From Branchiostoma floridae (taxonomy: Eukaryota; Chordata; Leptocardii; Amphioxiformes; Branchiostomatidae): a stretch of DNA of 64,000 nt. The DNA is taken from the NCBI RefSeq assembly GCF_000003815.2, contig NC_049997.1:6553919-6617918 (forward strand), in the 5' to 3' direction. The translations under genes and the position numbers were made by a program. The notes beneath the pieces are model-generated. The model ran no database searches. It saw nothing but the letters and a program-made list of their open reading frames with translations, and was not told the origin of the DNA. Positions 1 through 15,100 of the stretch are shown piece by piece (within the stretch, counting starts at the first letter, position 1; every line of letters begins with the position of its first letter).

Positions 1-18
1 CCTAAAACTTCACGTTAC

Positions 19-147
19 CGTGATCTAGTGGTCCAAGGACCCGCGTCGTTTCCGTTGTATCTGCTGGTATAGTTGACGTTAGTAGGCTGAAGAAGAAAGT
101 CATCAGACTTGTTTGGTTGGGTGGAGCAGCTGAAGTTAGCAACATCC
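19..147 (-). CDS. Exon: Ser/Thr-rich linker, last exon seen
   Basis: 129 nt, phase 1-1, acceptor after a TTTATTTTCTCACAG tract and donor GTAACG. Open only in the phase-1 frame continuing from the FN3 exon. It encodes about 43 residues rich in T, S and L (for example [13 protein letters not shown] at its end) with no cysteine. It could be a stalk preceding a membrane anchor or another domain off the left edge. Confidence 0.6.
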
Positions 148-3100
148 CTGTGAGAAAATAAACATGAATATAAATCTCTTTAGAGTGCTACGTTCACCCG
201 TCTACTTTAAAGTGCATCATGATGGGGGCTGCAAGCAAATATTTGGTAGACATACACGACGTGTTTCAGATACGGAAATCTTTTAATGATCTAAACACTA
301 GTATAAGTGCCCCAATGAAGGTTAGACATCCAGGTAATAAGATACGCCCCAAAGCAGTTACTCAAGCAACTGGATATGAGTTTGGAAACGGTCAGAAGTT
401 TCAGATAGCATCCACTATCTTTCGTCAGTGACATTAAAGTAATGGGAAAAAATTAAAGTAATACGCCATGTACTCACCAGTCATGTTATACCCGACTAGA
501 GGTGCACTCTCTCGGTAACCTCCGATGGTGATGATCTCCACCTTGTACATTACTCCTGGCAGAAGTCCCTCGATCAAAGCTGATCTATTCCCCGGGTCCG
601 GGGAGGGGATGAGTTGTTCTTTGGCCTCCCCCTGTCCGTACATGACGCGGTATCCGGTCACGGTCGCATTAGGAGGCACCCAGGTGAACCCCAGCGAGGA
701 CTCGGTCACTTTGACGAACCGAAGATCAGTAGAGGAGCTCATCTCTGAAAATGTACAATCAAAATTAGTGGTCAATTCAATTGAGAAAAAGTTTGGACTT
801 GATATCAACTTAATTTTTCTGATCTTTTGTAGTATGTTACGTATGATAGTGACACGGATTTTTTGTTATTAATCTGCGGACCGGAATACCTACGGCGATT
901 TTGAAATTTAAGTTATTAGGATGTAGATCTTTGATTTAATATGATCATTGTAAAGTACTTATAATTTTTAGTGTAAAGTGTTTACTTATCTATTTATTAC
1001 CCCGTGACAACACCCCCCCCCCAACACACACACACTGGACCTCTAGTAAGAGCTGCTAAGGCGACAAGGCTATCCAGTTTAGATAAAGGATATTGATTGA
1101 TTGATTGATTGATTGTGCACAGTACATTCTTATCGTCTAAAGTAGTACCATACAAATAACTTTTCAGAGCAAAATCTATTCCTCTCAGATTGTGGGTGTG
1201 ACCCAACATTTAGCCATCTAAAGTCATTATAGTAAAAAGGCGTTTTAAGGTTTATGTATTTGAGGTCTTGATTTTAGTTGTCTATGATCACTTGTAACAA
1301 CGCTCTCCATACCTGTGGATGCGTGTATCACCGCCGCCTCGCTCTGTGACCGCCATCCAGCCGACAAGAACATCGACGTCACACCGACGACGTAATCCGA
1401 GTCCGGTGACAGATCCAACACCAGAAGTGATGTCTGATTCGTGGTTTGATTGACAGCTGTTGTCAGGTCTAATCTTGACACCACAACACGGTATCCATAG
1501 AGGTCAGGGTCTGGGGACTGAGACCACGTGATCCTGAATCCTTTATCCGTGACGTCAGAAATGGCCATGTCGATTGGCGGTTCCATGGCTGTGGAAAAAA
1601 CAAATTTACTGAGTCACGTGTTCTATCTGCATAACGTGACGTCACGACAGCAGTGGAATGTTCATTCCTTGACAAAGACTGGTGCTGTTCCGTCGAAAAT
1701 TTGGGTGAGTCCAATTTTTGTGTTGGATATTACAGTTTAACACAGTGTAGCACAGTGGTAGTGTATTCGGCCCGTGACCGAGAGGTCGCCGGTTCGAATC
1801 CGCCTGCCGTGTTGCCGGTCTTGTGCCCTTGGGAAAGGCACTTTACACGACTTTCCTCACTTTACTCAAGTGAAAATGAGTCGTCCCTCGGATAGGACGT
1901 TAAATGGAGGTCCCGTGTTTGGGGAGAGCCACACCCCGGGCACGTAAAAGAACCCGCCACATGTGCGCTGGTGCGATGTGGCGGATCAAACCATTCCGGC
2001 CAAAATGGGGTAGGGAATTTCCCGAGCAGCCTCGTAACCCCTGCTTCGCCTATTGAGTCAGTGAAGTCAAGCTTTCTTAAGCTTGATGTTTCTGACTTAG
2101 GGAGAAGAGATGCTGCTACAGTTATCGCTATGGGCCGCTCTTCATCACCATGATGGTAACATCAGGCCCTACGAACTTGATTTAGAAAAAAACTATTTCA
2201 ATAGATTTAGAAGCAGGTAACATTGGAAAAGCGCAACAAATACAGACTGCATTTTTCCAATTGATAGCAGCTACTCTAATGTAGCTTTACGCTCCAAATA
2301 CATACCGACAGATGACTCAAGCGTAAGCGAACGCAAACCATTGATCAAGGAACGTATGCAAAACTTTGATCCGTGAATAGTTTCATCAGGTTGGTACGTC
2401 ACTGAATAAAGAGACTCCTTTTACACAACCATTGCTTTATACACAGTCACCGGCTAAAACTTTGATGTCCAACAAATGCGTCCACTGGAAGATTTCCCTG
2501 CCTACTCTTACGTGCTACAAAGCACCAACATCTAATCAAACTTACTATCATGTTACGAAAGAGAGATAAAATTTTTTTTATTATACCTTCATTACAAAGC
2601 TGTGTTTTCCATCCATCTTGACATCCAGCCAAACAGACCCCGGTCGTCGGGTCACAGTTCACATCCCCGCCCCGGCAGTGGCCACACACTAAGCAATCAA
2701 AGAGGAAAATTGTCAGTTAATAATATCAATTTTGTTCGTATTTTCGTATATCAGACGTTGATATCGAGTCAAAATATGGCAATTAAATCATACTGCTGTT
2801 ACTGCTACGTCGATGAAGATTAGACATTCAGGTATAAGATATGCCAAAAAGCAGTTACTCAAGCAACTGGATATGATTTTCCAAAACCATATCCAATTGC
2901 TTGAGTAACTGCTTTTTGGCATGCTGTTACTGCTGTTTTTACGTTTGAATTGCTTTCGCCTGCTCGTTGACCTGTTTTTTTTCGTCTACCAAGACTGACC
3001 AGTCACAACCTTACCTGTGTAGGTGTTGTACAAGCAGATCAAAAGTATGACCCCCTTGAGTGGGGACAAGGACAAGTGTTTAAGAAGACACTAAATCTAA

Positions 3101-6100
3101 GCAACTAGAGAGACTGAAAAACGTCACTTTCTCCCTTGGCTACATGCGAAAATATCTTTATCAAGTCAGTATGTTTTCTTAACAAAGCATATCTGCATAT
3201 ACAAGGGAGACTAAAATTACTCGAATCATGTAGCAGCTCTCACTATTATGTATTCTGTACCATGTAATACTATGTAAAATTGTGTATATTAACTTATAAG
3301 ACTCATAAGGACTTTAAAAGATGTAAGTTGTATCTCTGATAACTTACATACTTTGTCTGGGACCCTTACCTCTTGCCTCATGACCTGAATGAAAAACGGC
3401 TTGCAGGCCGATTTGAGCTTTCATGAATAAATAAAGGTTCAAACAAACAAACAAACAAACAAACATTTCGGACCTCCACAACCGTGGGCGTCTGCCATCA
3501 GTACGAAGCCCTGTCGACAGGAGCATTTATAGCTCCCCGGGACTCTAGTACAAATCTGGTCACACCGGCCATTCAGTGTCGCACATGGGTCGGAATCTGC
3601 AAAAGAGGTGAAAATTATGACCTGAAACACCTACAACAAACGCTACCTCAACAAAGGACATATCTCTATGTGCCAGAAATATCTGTCAACATTTCAATTT
3701 CTGCTGGACTCCTTGTTGATAAAGGGTAGAATAAATGGTTTCTGGCATATTGTCATGCAGTTGTTTGTACATGATAGTTTACAAAGAAGAAGTTTCTGTA
3801 CCGCCGTATTTTCTCTTCAATAAAATTCAGTGTTCCTAGATAATGTTTACAAAAACGAGTGTAAAGTTTCCCAATACGGCTCTTCTGATGGGAAGGCCAA
3901 TGCTACAACACAGGTATAGGTCATGCTTACAACAAGGTATACCGGATAACAGTTTGCGTAAAAGAACGCAGTAAGTTCGGGAAGCTAATTCTATCACATT
4001 TATTTGTCTCTGTTACCACCTAGATTATAATTTCAATGAAAACTGTGAAGTTCTGGGTTTGCCTTGCATTATAAGGTACACAAAGCAAATTGTCAGAGTC
4101 AGAGTGATAACTATCTAACCTTGTCAGCAGGGCTAGCCCTTTGTAAAAGCCACAGGCTAGTTGGACAGCCCTGGCTGTGCGTGCTAAACAGCCAAACCAA
4201 TAGATAAAAAAATAAATAAAAAACCTGCGCAGCCATGCCCGTCCGGCATTAACACGAAGCCTTGTAGACAGGAACAGCTGTATTGCCCCCCGGGGTAGGG
4301 GGTGCAGTTTTGGGCACATCCGCCGTTTTCAACTGCACATGCGCTTTCTACAAGTAGTGCAGAGCATAAGCGAGAAAAAACAACATTGCTGAAATTATCA
4401 GATAGTAAGCAACTACAGCATCAGCGATACGATATTTGCATGATGTAAAGGATTGTAGACGCATCACAGTTAAGCTACTAGTTCCAATTGGTCATTGCTG
4501 AAATTATAATAAGCAACTACAGCAACAGTGATACCGTTTTCATTTACATAATGTAAAGGAATGAACCTGTAGCACCATCACAGTTAAGCTACTAGGTCCA
4601 ATGGTTATTGCTGAACTTATAATAAGCAACTACAGCATCAGCCATACAGTTTTCATTTACTAAATGTAAATTAACGCCACTGCAGCAGCATCACGCACAG
4701 TCAAGTTACTGGTTCCAATTGAGGTTGATGACTGAGAGAAAGCGGGTCGAATCCGGTTACGGGCGTCCTGGTTGAAACTACATTCGTCTTTTGGAATGGG
4801 GGAATGTTTGAGGATATATGTGGCCTCTTCGGTCAATGTTGACCATGGTAAAATCAGCCCTACAGCGTCGGCTATGGCTTAAAGCCATACTGTACTCCAG
4901 AGGAGAGTGTTATTTTCTAAAAGACCACATCTTTATGTACACAAAATCAACTAAATGTGTAACAATAAATCACGGATGAACAAATAAATGGGCCATCCAG
5001 TAACTGAGTATTGCCCCTTCATTCAGACCCACCGGGTGTGATGCATGATGGGAATAATGCATTCCTATGGGATAATTGCTAAAGTTCCAGGTCAACATTG
5101 GGGCCAAATAAATAGAAGAATTCGGTTGCTAAGGATGAAAAATAATGAACAACTATTCACACACATGCTGCAAACATTGTTTTTAAGATCGGACCTCGAT
5201 TTCTTAAGAGCTGCCAATTTTTTTCGAAGGCCCTTTTTCAAGTCTTAAGTATGGGTTTCAATGGGCTGATTGATAAAGATCAAAGCCCATTTGTGACCAA
5301 AAGCAAGAGGGGAATAAAGTTACTAAGGCTACAAGTTGTCAAACAAGTATCCAGAAACACATTGCAAAAGTAATTTTCAAGCTCAACGAAAAATTTCTTT
5401 AGAGCTGACAAGTTGAAGTTTGTCCAATTGTTGTTCGTATTACAATGTGTTACACCTGGCTGTAATTTGATTGGAGGGTATTCAGGGGTTAATGATTTAT
5501 AATACAACTGCTCCCTTGCCAGGTTCAATGTCAAGTGGTCGATACAATTACATTTTGGGATTCAAAAAAATATTACAAAATGTACCAGCAAAATCGGAAC
5601 ACCCTCCTCTGTATCATAGTATGACTTTAAGAATCCTAAATGAGAATGACAGTCTCTGCTACATAGGACACATCTGTAAGCTGACTCAGGTCTGTTGCAT
5701 AGTTCTTTTTGCAGGATCCGTGTTTACTTAAATGGGCTGTACTACATGGTGAATGAATAAGGTGAAATAATATGGTGTCTTCTTTGTCTCACTTTAAATT
5801 TCTTCAATATAGTAAAACTGACAGTGTCAAACTGACAGTGTGTAAATGTCAGAAAAATCCTGTAAGCCCTCACATAACTGTTAAAGAAATCTATTACAAG
5901 GTTAACTTGGTGCACCAAAGAGAAACTGCTAGCTATGGTATAACGAAGTTTATAGAATATCCAGAAATATGATATTAAGTAAAATAAGTCTTAATGCAGC
6001 TATCCCACCTTCACAACCATGTCCATCTGACATCAACACGAAGCCCTGTCGACATGAACAGGTATAATTTCCTGGAAACTTCGTGCAGTTTTGTGCACAC

Positions 6101-9100
6101 CCGCCATTATTTGTTGCACATTCGTCCACTGCAAAACGTTCAGAATACGAACGAGACAATCAGTATCGGAATATTGCCTTAAAGTCCTCAAATGAACAGA
6201 AGTGGTTGAAAATAAGGCTTGGAATTTAAAAGGAAAGGAAAGTACTGTTGCCTTAACCTACACATGACATTATTACATGCATATTTAAAAAAGAAGTACT
6301 TTGACAGTTCATAAATAAGATCAGTAATGAAGAACTGTATGGAAAAACGAACACAAGACAGTTGTCTACTGAAATTGCCATCAGAAGACTGAAATGGTTG
6401 GGCCATGTTCTACGGATGTCGGATGACCGTATTCCCAAAGTTGCTCTACATTGGGTCCCTGAGGAGAAGAGAAAACGGGGACGTCCTAAAACTACATGGA
6501 GTCGTACTGTGGCTAAAGACCTAGCGGCCATTGGGATCCCCTGGGATGCTGCTCAGCGCCTAGCACATAACAGAACCCAGTGGAGGAAACTTATCACAGC
6601 CTTATGTCCCACATGGGATGAAGAGGATAAGTGAAGTGAAGTGAAGTGATGACAGTTTCTCACCTTCACAACCATGACCATCCGCCATTAATGAGAAACC
6701 CTGTGGGCAGATACATCTATGACCGCTCTGTGTGTGAATACATCTATGGGCACAGCCTCCGTTTCCTGATCCACATTCATTGTTATCTGTAGAGAGCAAA
6801 GAGTACAATTTTTGAAGCATACATTATTGTATGCAGGTGTTGCACCATGGTCGATATGATACCATCTGATCACCAAAGAGAGTTTTGATATCGATTCAAC
6901 CTAGAACTGGAAAGGCAACATCCCTCGTACCATGTAAAAATACTGTTTTGAAAATCACCCCTGTGCAAAAAAGCAACATTCCAAAGTAACTCCTGCCCCA
7001 AATGAAACTATTTCAAAGTTATTCCTGTCTGAAATGGAAGATTTCCCAATGTGACCCCTATGCGAGAATGGGTCCTATGGGAGAGGGAACCAATCAATGA
7101 GTGAAATTGAATTTAGAAAATATTCAAAAATAAGCTCTTCCAGCGTCACCCCCATGTGAAATGGACCAGTCCAAAATAACTTTAAATAACCTAAGATCAC
7201 CCCAGTCCTAAACACAGCTTTCCCAATTTGAACCCCCTCAATGGACTCTTCCAGAATACCTGTTTTTGGTCTAAATTGGGTAAAAGTCCATGCATGCCAA
7301 AATTGCATTTTTAATGTATTGTAAACATGCATTCCAAATGTCTAATTCCATATCACTCGTTTGCAATATGATGGTACAGGAGGCGAAAAAAACACATTCT
7401 AAGTCACTTGTGCCAAACACCAGGTCATTTGGCGTAAAAATGACAAAGATCAATCATCGATAGTTTTAGTTATCATTGTCCAACACTAACCTACTGAGCT
7501 TGGTGCACACAATGTGTACACAATCCTGTCTCCGGTCCCATTTGACGAAAAAACTGCCTCTGTGCTGCGCAAGCCTTTTTCGGTCCTTTGTATCTGACGC
7601 TTGCACCAGTTTTGACAGCTGTAAAAGCCGAAACTCCTGCCCCTTGTTGCCCCAGCTGAGAAAGCCAGGTTGGCCACCTCAGCTACACGGCCGGATATGG
7701 TGAGCGTACACCTGAGCACGTTATTGATGTAGGGGTCGGAGTTGTACGTGGTCACGCATCTGGAAACACAATAATAATAAGAAAGTTTATTTGCAAGTTC
7801 TTGCCCTAGGGCTAATTACAACATAAACATACAGAATATATAGTAAATATACATAAAATAAAATACTTTGATATAGATAATAATGGTGACAAGTGGAAAC
7901 AAGTGCCTATTTTAGCAATAATATGGGCAGCTTTAATAATATTTGAGTTTATTTGCAAAATCATGCCCGAAGGCTAATTGCACGTACAGTCGTCTCAAAG
8001 TAAGAGAAGTCATTCAGTACATAACATTGGTTTCTAATCTACTACAAGGTGCTAAGGTTACTATTGTAGGGTTTGGCTTCTTCTTTGAAGGCAGTGGTTA
8101 ATGAAATCTCCCACTTTCTGCAAAATATCCTCAGGTATCTCGTCAACAGATATCACTTGCTCCTCTCCATCAAAAGATTACAGAATACAGGACCGCCAGG
8201 GATGGGGAAGATGTTGCGCATGAGAATTAACATCCTTGAGGCAGGCAACTCAGAAAAATGATGAGGGGACATTTACCAAGTAAAAATACAAGACCGCACA
8301 ATATGGCATCCGAAAATAATTTCATCAGGTTGGTAGAATATAGGGTGTCTCTCAGACACCTTCCTCAGAAGCTCTGATGAAGGTGTCTGAGAGACATCGA
8401 AACATAAGCAAAGTAAGTGCATCTGGTTGACTGTGTAAAATAATTCTCCTATATCGCACACTATGGCTGTTTTACATATCGCAGATCTTACTTTATGAAG
8501 TTCTGGTGGACCTGCCTCCCACCCTCGACTGCCCAGCTTTCCCCACAACCTGTTGGTCTCCTTCCGTACTTTGCACAGAGGTTTCGGTAGTCCCAACACC
8601 AGTTCTCAGTGGCAGACAGGCCGTCGACTGGCAGCTTCGCCTCGATGGCGAGGAAGTCGATTCCTTCATACTGCTGGTTTGCAGTACGGAGGACCTCAAA
8701 AGCATGGATGTCTGATGAGAAAACAGACAAATACAAAATGTACCTTCATCTGCTTGGAGCTCTTAACGTGATGCCATGACAATAAACAAACTCACACTTT
8801 ATGACCTACGGGACTTAAATGTTTGTCAATTTTGAACATAACGATGTAAATTGAAATCTAAAATGTCATCTTTGAAAAGTATTTTTCGTTAGCCTAAGGA
8901 TGCATCTAATTTTCTTAGCAACTCTAGACAAAAATCAATGAAAACGAAGAGCCTGAGTTCTGCAGTGACTGTAACAGCAGCGATACTGGTCGATCCAAAA
9001 CTCTGAAACGGTTTAATCTACATCAAAATTAAACATAATCTTCTGCTCACTCCACCCAATCAAAGATATCAGACTGACAATGTGTCTTCCTACACTGACA

Positions 9101-12100
9101 TTACCTAGCATCGCCATTGCAAGATTGCTACTCGCTGTTATGTAGGGACGTTCATGGAATTTGTAGATATGGTACTGATTAGAATTACTGATTGGTACAC
9201 AATGCAATGGACCGATCCTGTCGAACGCCATATCGAACAGATAGAACCCCCTATTCTATTTCGAACACCTCCGTCAAAAACTGCCACAGTGGGACAGAAA
9301 TGGCTATTCTTGACGGAGGTGTTCGAAATAGAACCATGATCGAACAGGGGGCGGGGTTTTGGGATCGGTCCATTATCCCACCTTCACAATCACGTTCATT
9401 TGCCGTCAACCCGAATCCCTGCAGACAAGAACAGGTGTAACCTCCTGGGACATTGGTGCAATTGTGGGCACAGCCGCCATTGTTTGCTGCACATTCATCT
9501 TCTGCAAAGAGTTCAAAATATAGACAAGACAATCATTATTGGCTTAAAGTCGTCAGACGAAAAAAAAACCATTACTATCATATCAAAAGTAAAGCTCATG
9601 CCTGGTAGTAATCACCGGGACTTTAATGCATGCCAATCCTGAATAAATTATTTAAAAGCCTTAAAAATCATATTTGAAAACAAACAAAAAATACAGCGAT
9701 TCGGTTTCCTTTAATCTTTGTAACGCTAGTTCACCTTTATCCGTGGGGTAACCTATATCCGTTGTTTTCCAAAACGGTATTTAGGCACATCAAGCTGACG
9801 GGTGGTAGTTTTAGACTGTAATGTACTGAAAAAATTGCAATTTGAAACCAACGTCCGTCGACGTGATATCCCCATACGCCGTTTTTAACAGCAACGGCAC
9901 AGGTTAGCCAACGGATAAAGGTGAACTAGCGTTAACAGTTCTATGTATATATTTTTTGAATACATGTGTATTCTTTGCTTACTTAACTCAATCATATCAT
10001 ATCAGTCTGACAGGCAGTAAGTATAAGAAGCATCAAATCCTTCCAATAGCCTGTTTAATGCTTTTTAATGCTTGCAGGATGTAATTTTGAATTGTAATGT
10101 GTACTTGTGATTGATACGTTTAAAGAACAATTCTTTATCTTAATTTTAGACACTTGTATATGATGTACTAGATACAGTCAAATGTTGATAATAGTAAAAA
10201 ATTTTAATGATGTAAAAAAACATTTGTGTACCAGTCCAATTCAGTGCACGAGTTTTGTGCACTGCGATGCTGTGTATTTTGTACAAGAATGCAAGAAAGA
10301 ATGATAAACCATTACTACTACTACTACTACTTAATAATCTGCTACTAGCTCTGATGTAGAGATATGTTTTGAATATCATATTTTCTCCTGGCTTGGGTTG
10401 ATGTGGTTCGCCATACCTACATATCTAAATATACATTGAGTAATATCAATCACAACATAATTACCCCCACCTTCACAACCATGCTCATCTGACATCAACA
10501 CGAATCCATGTGGACAGGAACATGTGTAACCTCCTGGGACATTGGTGCAGTTTTGGGCGCACCCGCCATTGTTTGTTGCACATTCGTCTTCTGCAAAGAG
10601 TTCAGAATACAGAAGAGACAATCAGTATTGCCTAAGTCCGCAAATGAACACACGGCTGAGATAGTGGATAATAATAATAATAGTTGACCTGGTGAGCAAA
10701 TATTATTTGGGATCAAAAAGCTACATACTACGTACAGCTCACCAAAGCTAAGAACTGTTCGTCGTGTCAACATACCCATGACGCTATTATGCCCCCTTCA
10801 CACGAGAGCACGAATGAGCCGGAATGTCGTCGGAATTAAAATTATTTTCTATTCCTGGCAATTCCTGGCGATACGTAGTGTGTTCCAGAAATTCTAACTG
10901 CATTCCAGCTATTTGTGCCCGTTCTTTTAGCTGGCTCGAAAGTTTTTGATATGTTAAAAACTGTCGAGGTGTATTCGAAGTGGATAAATATCGAATGGCA
11001 TGCGTAGTGGATTCTAAGTGTATTTTCACTATTCTAACTGCAGTCTGACCGCCTTCTACGGCATTCCAACATTATTCGAAACATTCTGATCTCATTCGAT
11101 GGAGAACCGAAACGAAAAGCCACCTCGAATCCTGCCAGAATGTGACCGAAAGAATATCTGGAATGCAGTGAGAATGTCTAGAATATACTACGAATTTACA
11201 TGAATAGAACAGAATATTCATTCTGACGGTATTTGACTCATTCCTTCTCGTGTGAAGGTCCATTTGGAATTCCCACCTGAATGGCCCCGGATGTGGCACG
11301 AATTTTGCCAATACTTCATTCCGGCTGGTTATGATTGATTCCTGCTGATTCGGTTTCAGTGTGAAGGCCCTATTACATGGGCACTGTAAAAATAGCAACG
11401 TAACACTAGTTTCTCACCGTCACAACTATGGCCATCCGCCATCAATATAAAGCCCTCTGGGCAGATACACCTGTGTCCGGTCTGATTGTGGATACATACA
11501 TGGGTACAGCCGCCGTTTCCTGTTCCACATTCATCATTGTCTATGGAGAGTAAAGAGCAGGTTAAGCATTCATTTATTGGATGCAGCTGATGTACCCTAG
11601 TCCAAAGTGCAAATGACTGAAACTTGGAGAGTCGCGACGGAGAGGAGCACGGGCCTAAGCACTTAGGCAGGTAGGCAGATTTACGTATACCTTAACCGAT
11701 CCTCCTCCCATTTTATCCCGGACGAGCTCTATGTTTCAAATTAAAAAGCCCCGTACTACGTTTGGTGGTGCAGTCACTATGAGTAAATCACAAATGGATG
11801 ATGGTTGAACTGGTAATTAAAAAAGTATGGAATTTACATGGATACGTTTTCACAGTACACAACTGGTTGTCAGATGGAAGCTACTTGGATCAGGAGATCC
11901 AATTCAGTTACGAACCGTAATGAGAGGGATATATATAAAAATTACTTTACATTTGGGACCACAAGTGCAATCTGCGACACCTATGCTGCAATGCTATTAA
12001 TTTTAAACAGTTAGAATTGCCCTGGGGAAGATGAAAGACGATTTATGGAAAATAACCTTATTCTTGTTATTTTATGAAACTGTGAACGGAGTGCTGTGAA

Positions 12101-15100
12101 TAGTTAGTGGTACCAAACCGCTTTACCGCCCGTTAACCAAGTCCTTACCCACTGAGCCTGTACACACGGTGTATACAATCCTGTCTCCGGTCCCGTCTGA
12201 GGCAAAGGCTCCTTCCGTGGTTTTCAGACCTAGCCGACTCACGTATATCCCACGTTGGCAGTCGGCAAGGTGGCCCCTGTAGAAGCCGAAACTCCTCTGC
12301 TCTGTGGCCCCTGCTGAGAAGGCTAAGTTCGCTACAGCAGCTACACCAACGTTCGGGGGACAGCCGAGCACGTTGTTGGTGTAGGGATCTGAGTTGTAGT
12401 CAGACACCAACCTGAAAAAAGTTGCATTTCTAAGATATCTTAACAATTGGTAACACGTGGCACCGGAAATATACAGCCCTACATTGACTTTTGAAGAGGA
12501 TCATGTCCATAATATTACAAACAACAGAGGCAAAATAAGCCATATGGTATTTTTTGTCGATAAATCTGGTTTCACACCAAATCTTTAAGGCTAAATATCA
12601 TTCCTTGATATTGTAATTTTTAGCAACTCGAACATGGAGTTCAACAATTAAATTCATTATAAGTAGTTGTCGTGGTTATCAAGCAAAAGGATTGGTCCAG
12701 CGGTCACTACGGAGGCTAACACTCTGACTGAGTACTATCTGCTGCTAGCACAAATGACAAAATGTAGATTACTGATAACACACAGAATAACGATCCAATA
12801 TGTCACAGATCCTACCGCTCTGTCCCTGCCCACAGTCCGTCTGCATCCTCCCCACAGCCCGTAGGTCTCATTCCGTACTCTGCACAGAGGTTCTGGTAGT
12901 CGATGCACCAGTTCTCAGTGGCAGACAGGCCGTCAGCCGGTAGCTTTGCCTCGATGACGAAGAAGTCGATTCCTTCATACTGGATGTTTGCAGTCCGGTT
13001 AACCTCAAAGGCGTAGATTTCTGTTGAGAAAACGGAATTTAAGTTCGCATAAACAACGTCATTGATAACCAGGCTCTGGGGGAGGAATGTAAGACGAGAA
13101 ATAACAATAATCTGTGAGTGATTACTATCATGTAATATCCCATGAAAAGTAAAAAAAAGCACATAACTTGTAGGAACTACTGGGACTTAAATGTATGCCA
13201 ACTATGATGATAATCTACGAAAATGATCTACGAAAGATCAGCCTGACACTTACAATAACCTGTCTATCAATCTGTTACGACTAGCTATGATATAGTAGGC
13301 CCTGAGTACCATCCTCCGTAGTGACCGCTGTCTCAATGCTTTCGCTTGCTAACCACGAAGTTTGGACCTGCGCGCATCCCTGACGGTTGGAAATTATCTC
13401 ACGTAATGAGATAATTCAGCTGTGCACTCTAGGCGGGGCCTCACCTGAGAGACCGAAAGCGAAGGTATTGTGCCAGTGGTCACTTCGGAGGATGGTACTC
13501 AGGCTAATGATATGGAGAAATTCATTGAATGTCTAAATATGATAGTAATTAAACTTAACCATAATACAATCATCGTACCTTCACAACCATGCTCATCTGC
13601 CATCAACACGAAGCCCTGTCTACAAGAGCAGGTGTAATTTCCTGGGACCTTCGTACAGCTTTGGGCGCACCCACCATTGTTTGTTGCACATTCGTCTTCT
13701 GCAAATAATTAAAAAGAAAAGACAAAGGTCGTTGGTTAACAGTTACCAAATAAACACATCGCTGACCTAGTGATAAGTTTATGTTCAGAATTTACATTAA
13801 GTTTCTTTTTATCAAGAGGTGCACAGATACAAATTTATAAGTGTTAGAAAGATTAGAACTATCAAAAGAACAAAACTTTGCATTAGCACATGCAAATTTT
13901 GAAAAAAAATACAGTGAAACTGTTTCTCACCTTCACAGCTATGACCATCCGGCATTAATATGAAGCCCTGTCGGCAGGTACAACTGTAGCTGCTCTGATT
14001 GTGGACACATATATGGCCACACCCACAGTTTTCTGTAGTATATTCATTATTATCAACAGAAGAACGGGGTTAAGCATACATTATTGTAACTGGTTGTTAC
14101 ATCAATAAGAATACATCTACCATGCAGTTGAGATGTATACATAACAACAATTTATTACTTGGTTCACCATCATGGAAATTTGCGAATACAGAGCTTGTGG
14201 GAACAACATTGAAATATACCGTAATTACGTCATTGGTTCGTTAAATTTCTGTTATCATGTGATGGATAAAGAAGGAAGTGAAACAACTGGGAATAGGGAT
14301 TCTGGGGCCACCTCCTTTCATCCCAAAACCATTTTGCAATTTTATAATTGCTTATTTCTATATTGATATATTCGTATTTGTACATTCGTATATGTGGCTG
14401 GAGGATGCAAATCCAAGGTAAGTTGGCGTAATTAGTGCCAAATCCTTACCTGCGTATCCTGTGCACACGGTGTGCACAGTCCTGTCTCCGGTTCCGTCAC
14501 TACCAAATGATGTCACGGTTAGACTCCAATGGCTCTCGTGTATCCCACGCTGGCAGAGCGTTGGTCTACAATCGTTAAACCCAAAACTATTGGAATTTAA
14601 AGCTCCGGCTGAGAAAGCCATGTTTGCGACCTCAGCTACACGCACGTACGGTTCACACCCGAGCACGTTGTTGATGTAGGGGTCAGAGTTGTACTCACTC
14701 ACGCACCTGAAACACAACAACATTTTTATGATATCTTACCAATTGATAGCTCTGGCAATGTCGCTGATTAACTTAATCAATCGTAAAGACAATAATCGGT
14801 TGACTGCCTGGTAACTCAGAAATCATAAGAATGTATGTACTAATCATTACTTTTGCAAAATTTCTAAGAACGTCACTTTGTAAGGTTTGTGAAATCATTA
14901 CACTATCCTGGGGTATACAATGGATGAAATAAGATGAGATTATGCAAACCTCATGATTTACAAAACACTACCATATTTAAATACAAGATGGTGCAATGAT
15001 AACTAAAATATGTACCTGACTGTTATCAATGTTACAAATGCCTATACCCAAGCAGAGAAAACCAGATATAATTTACTACCAGCGCTCAGTATGACTGTTC

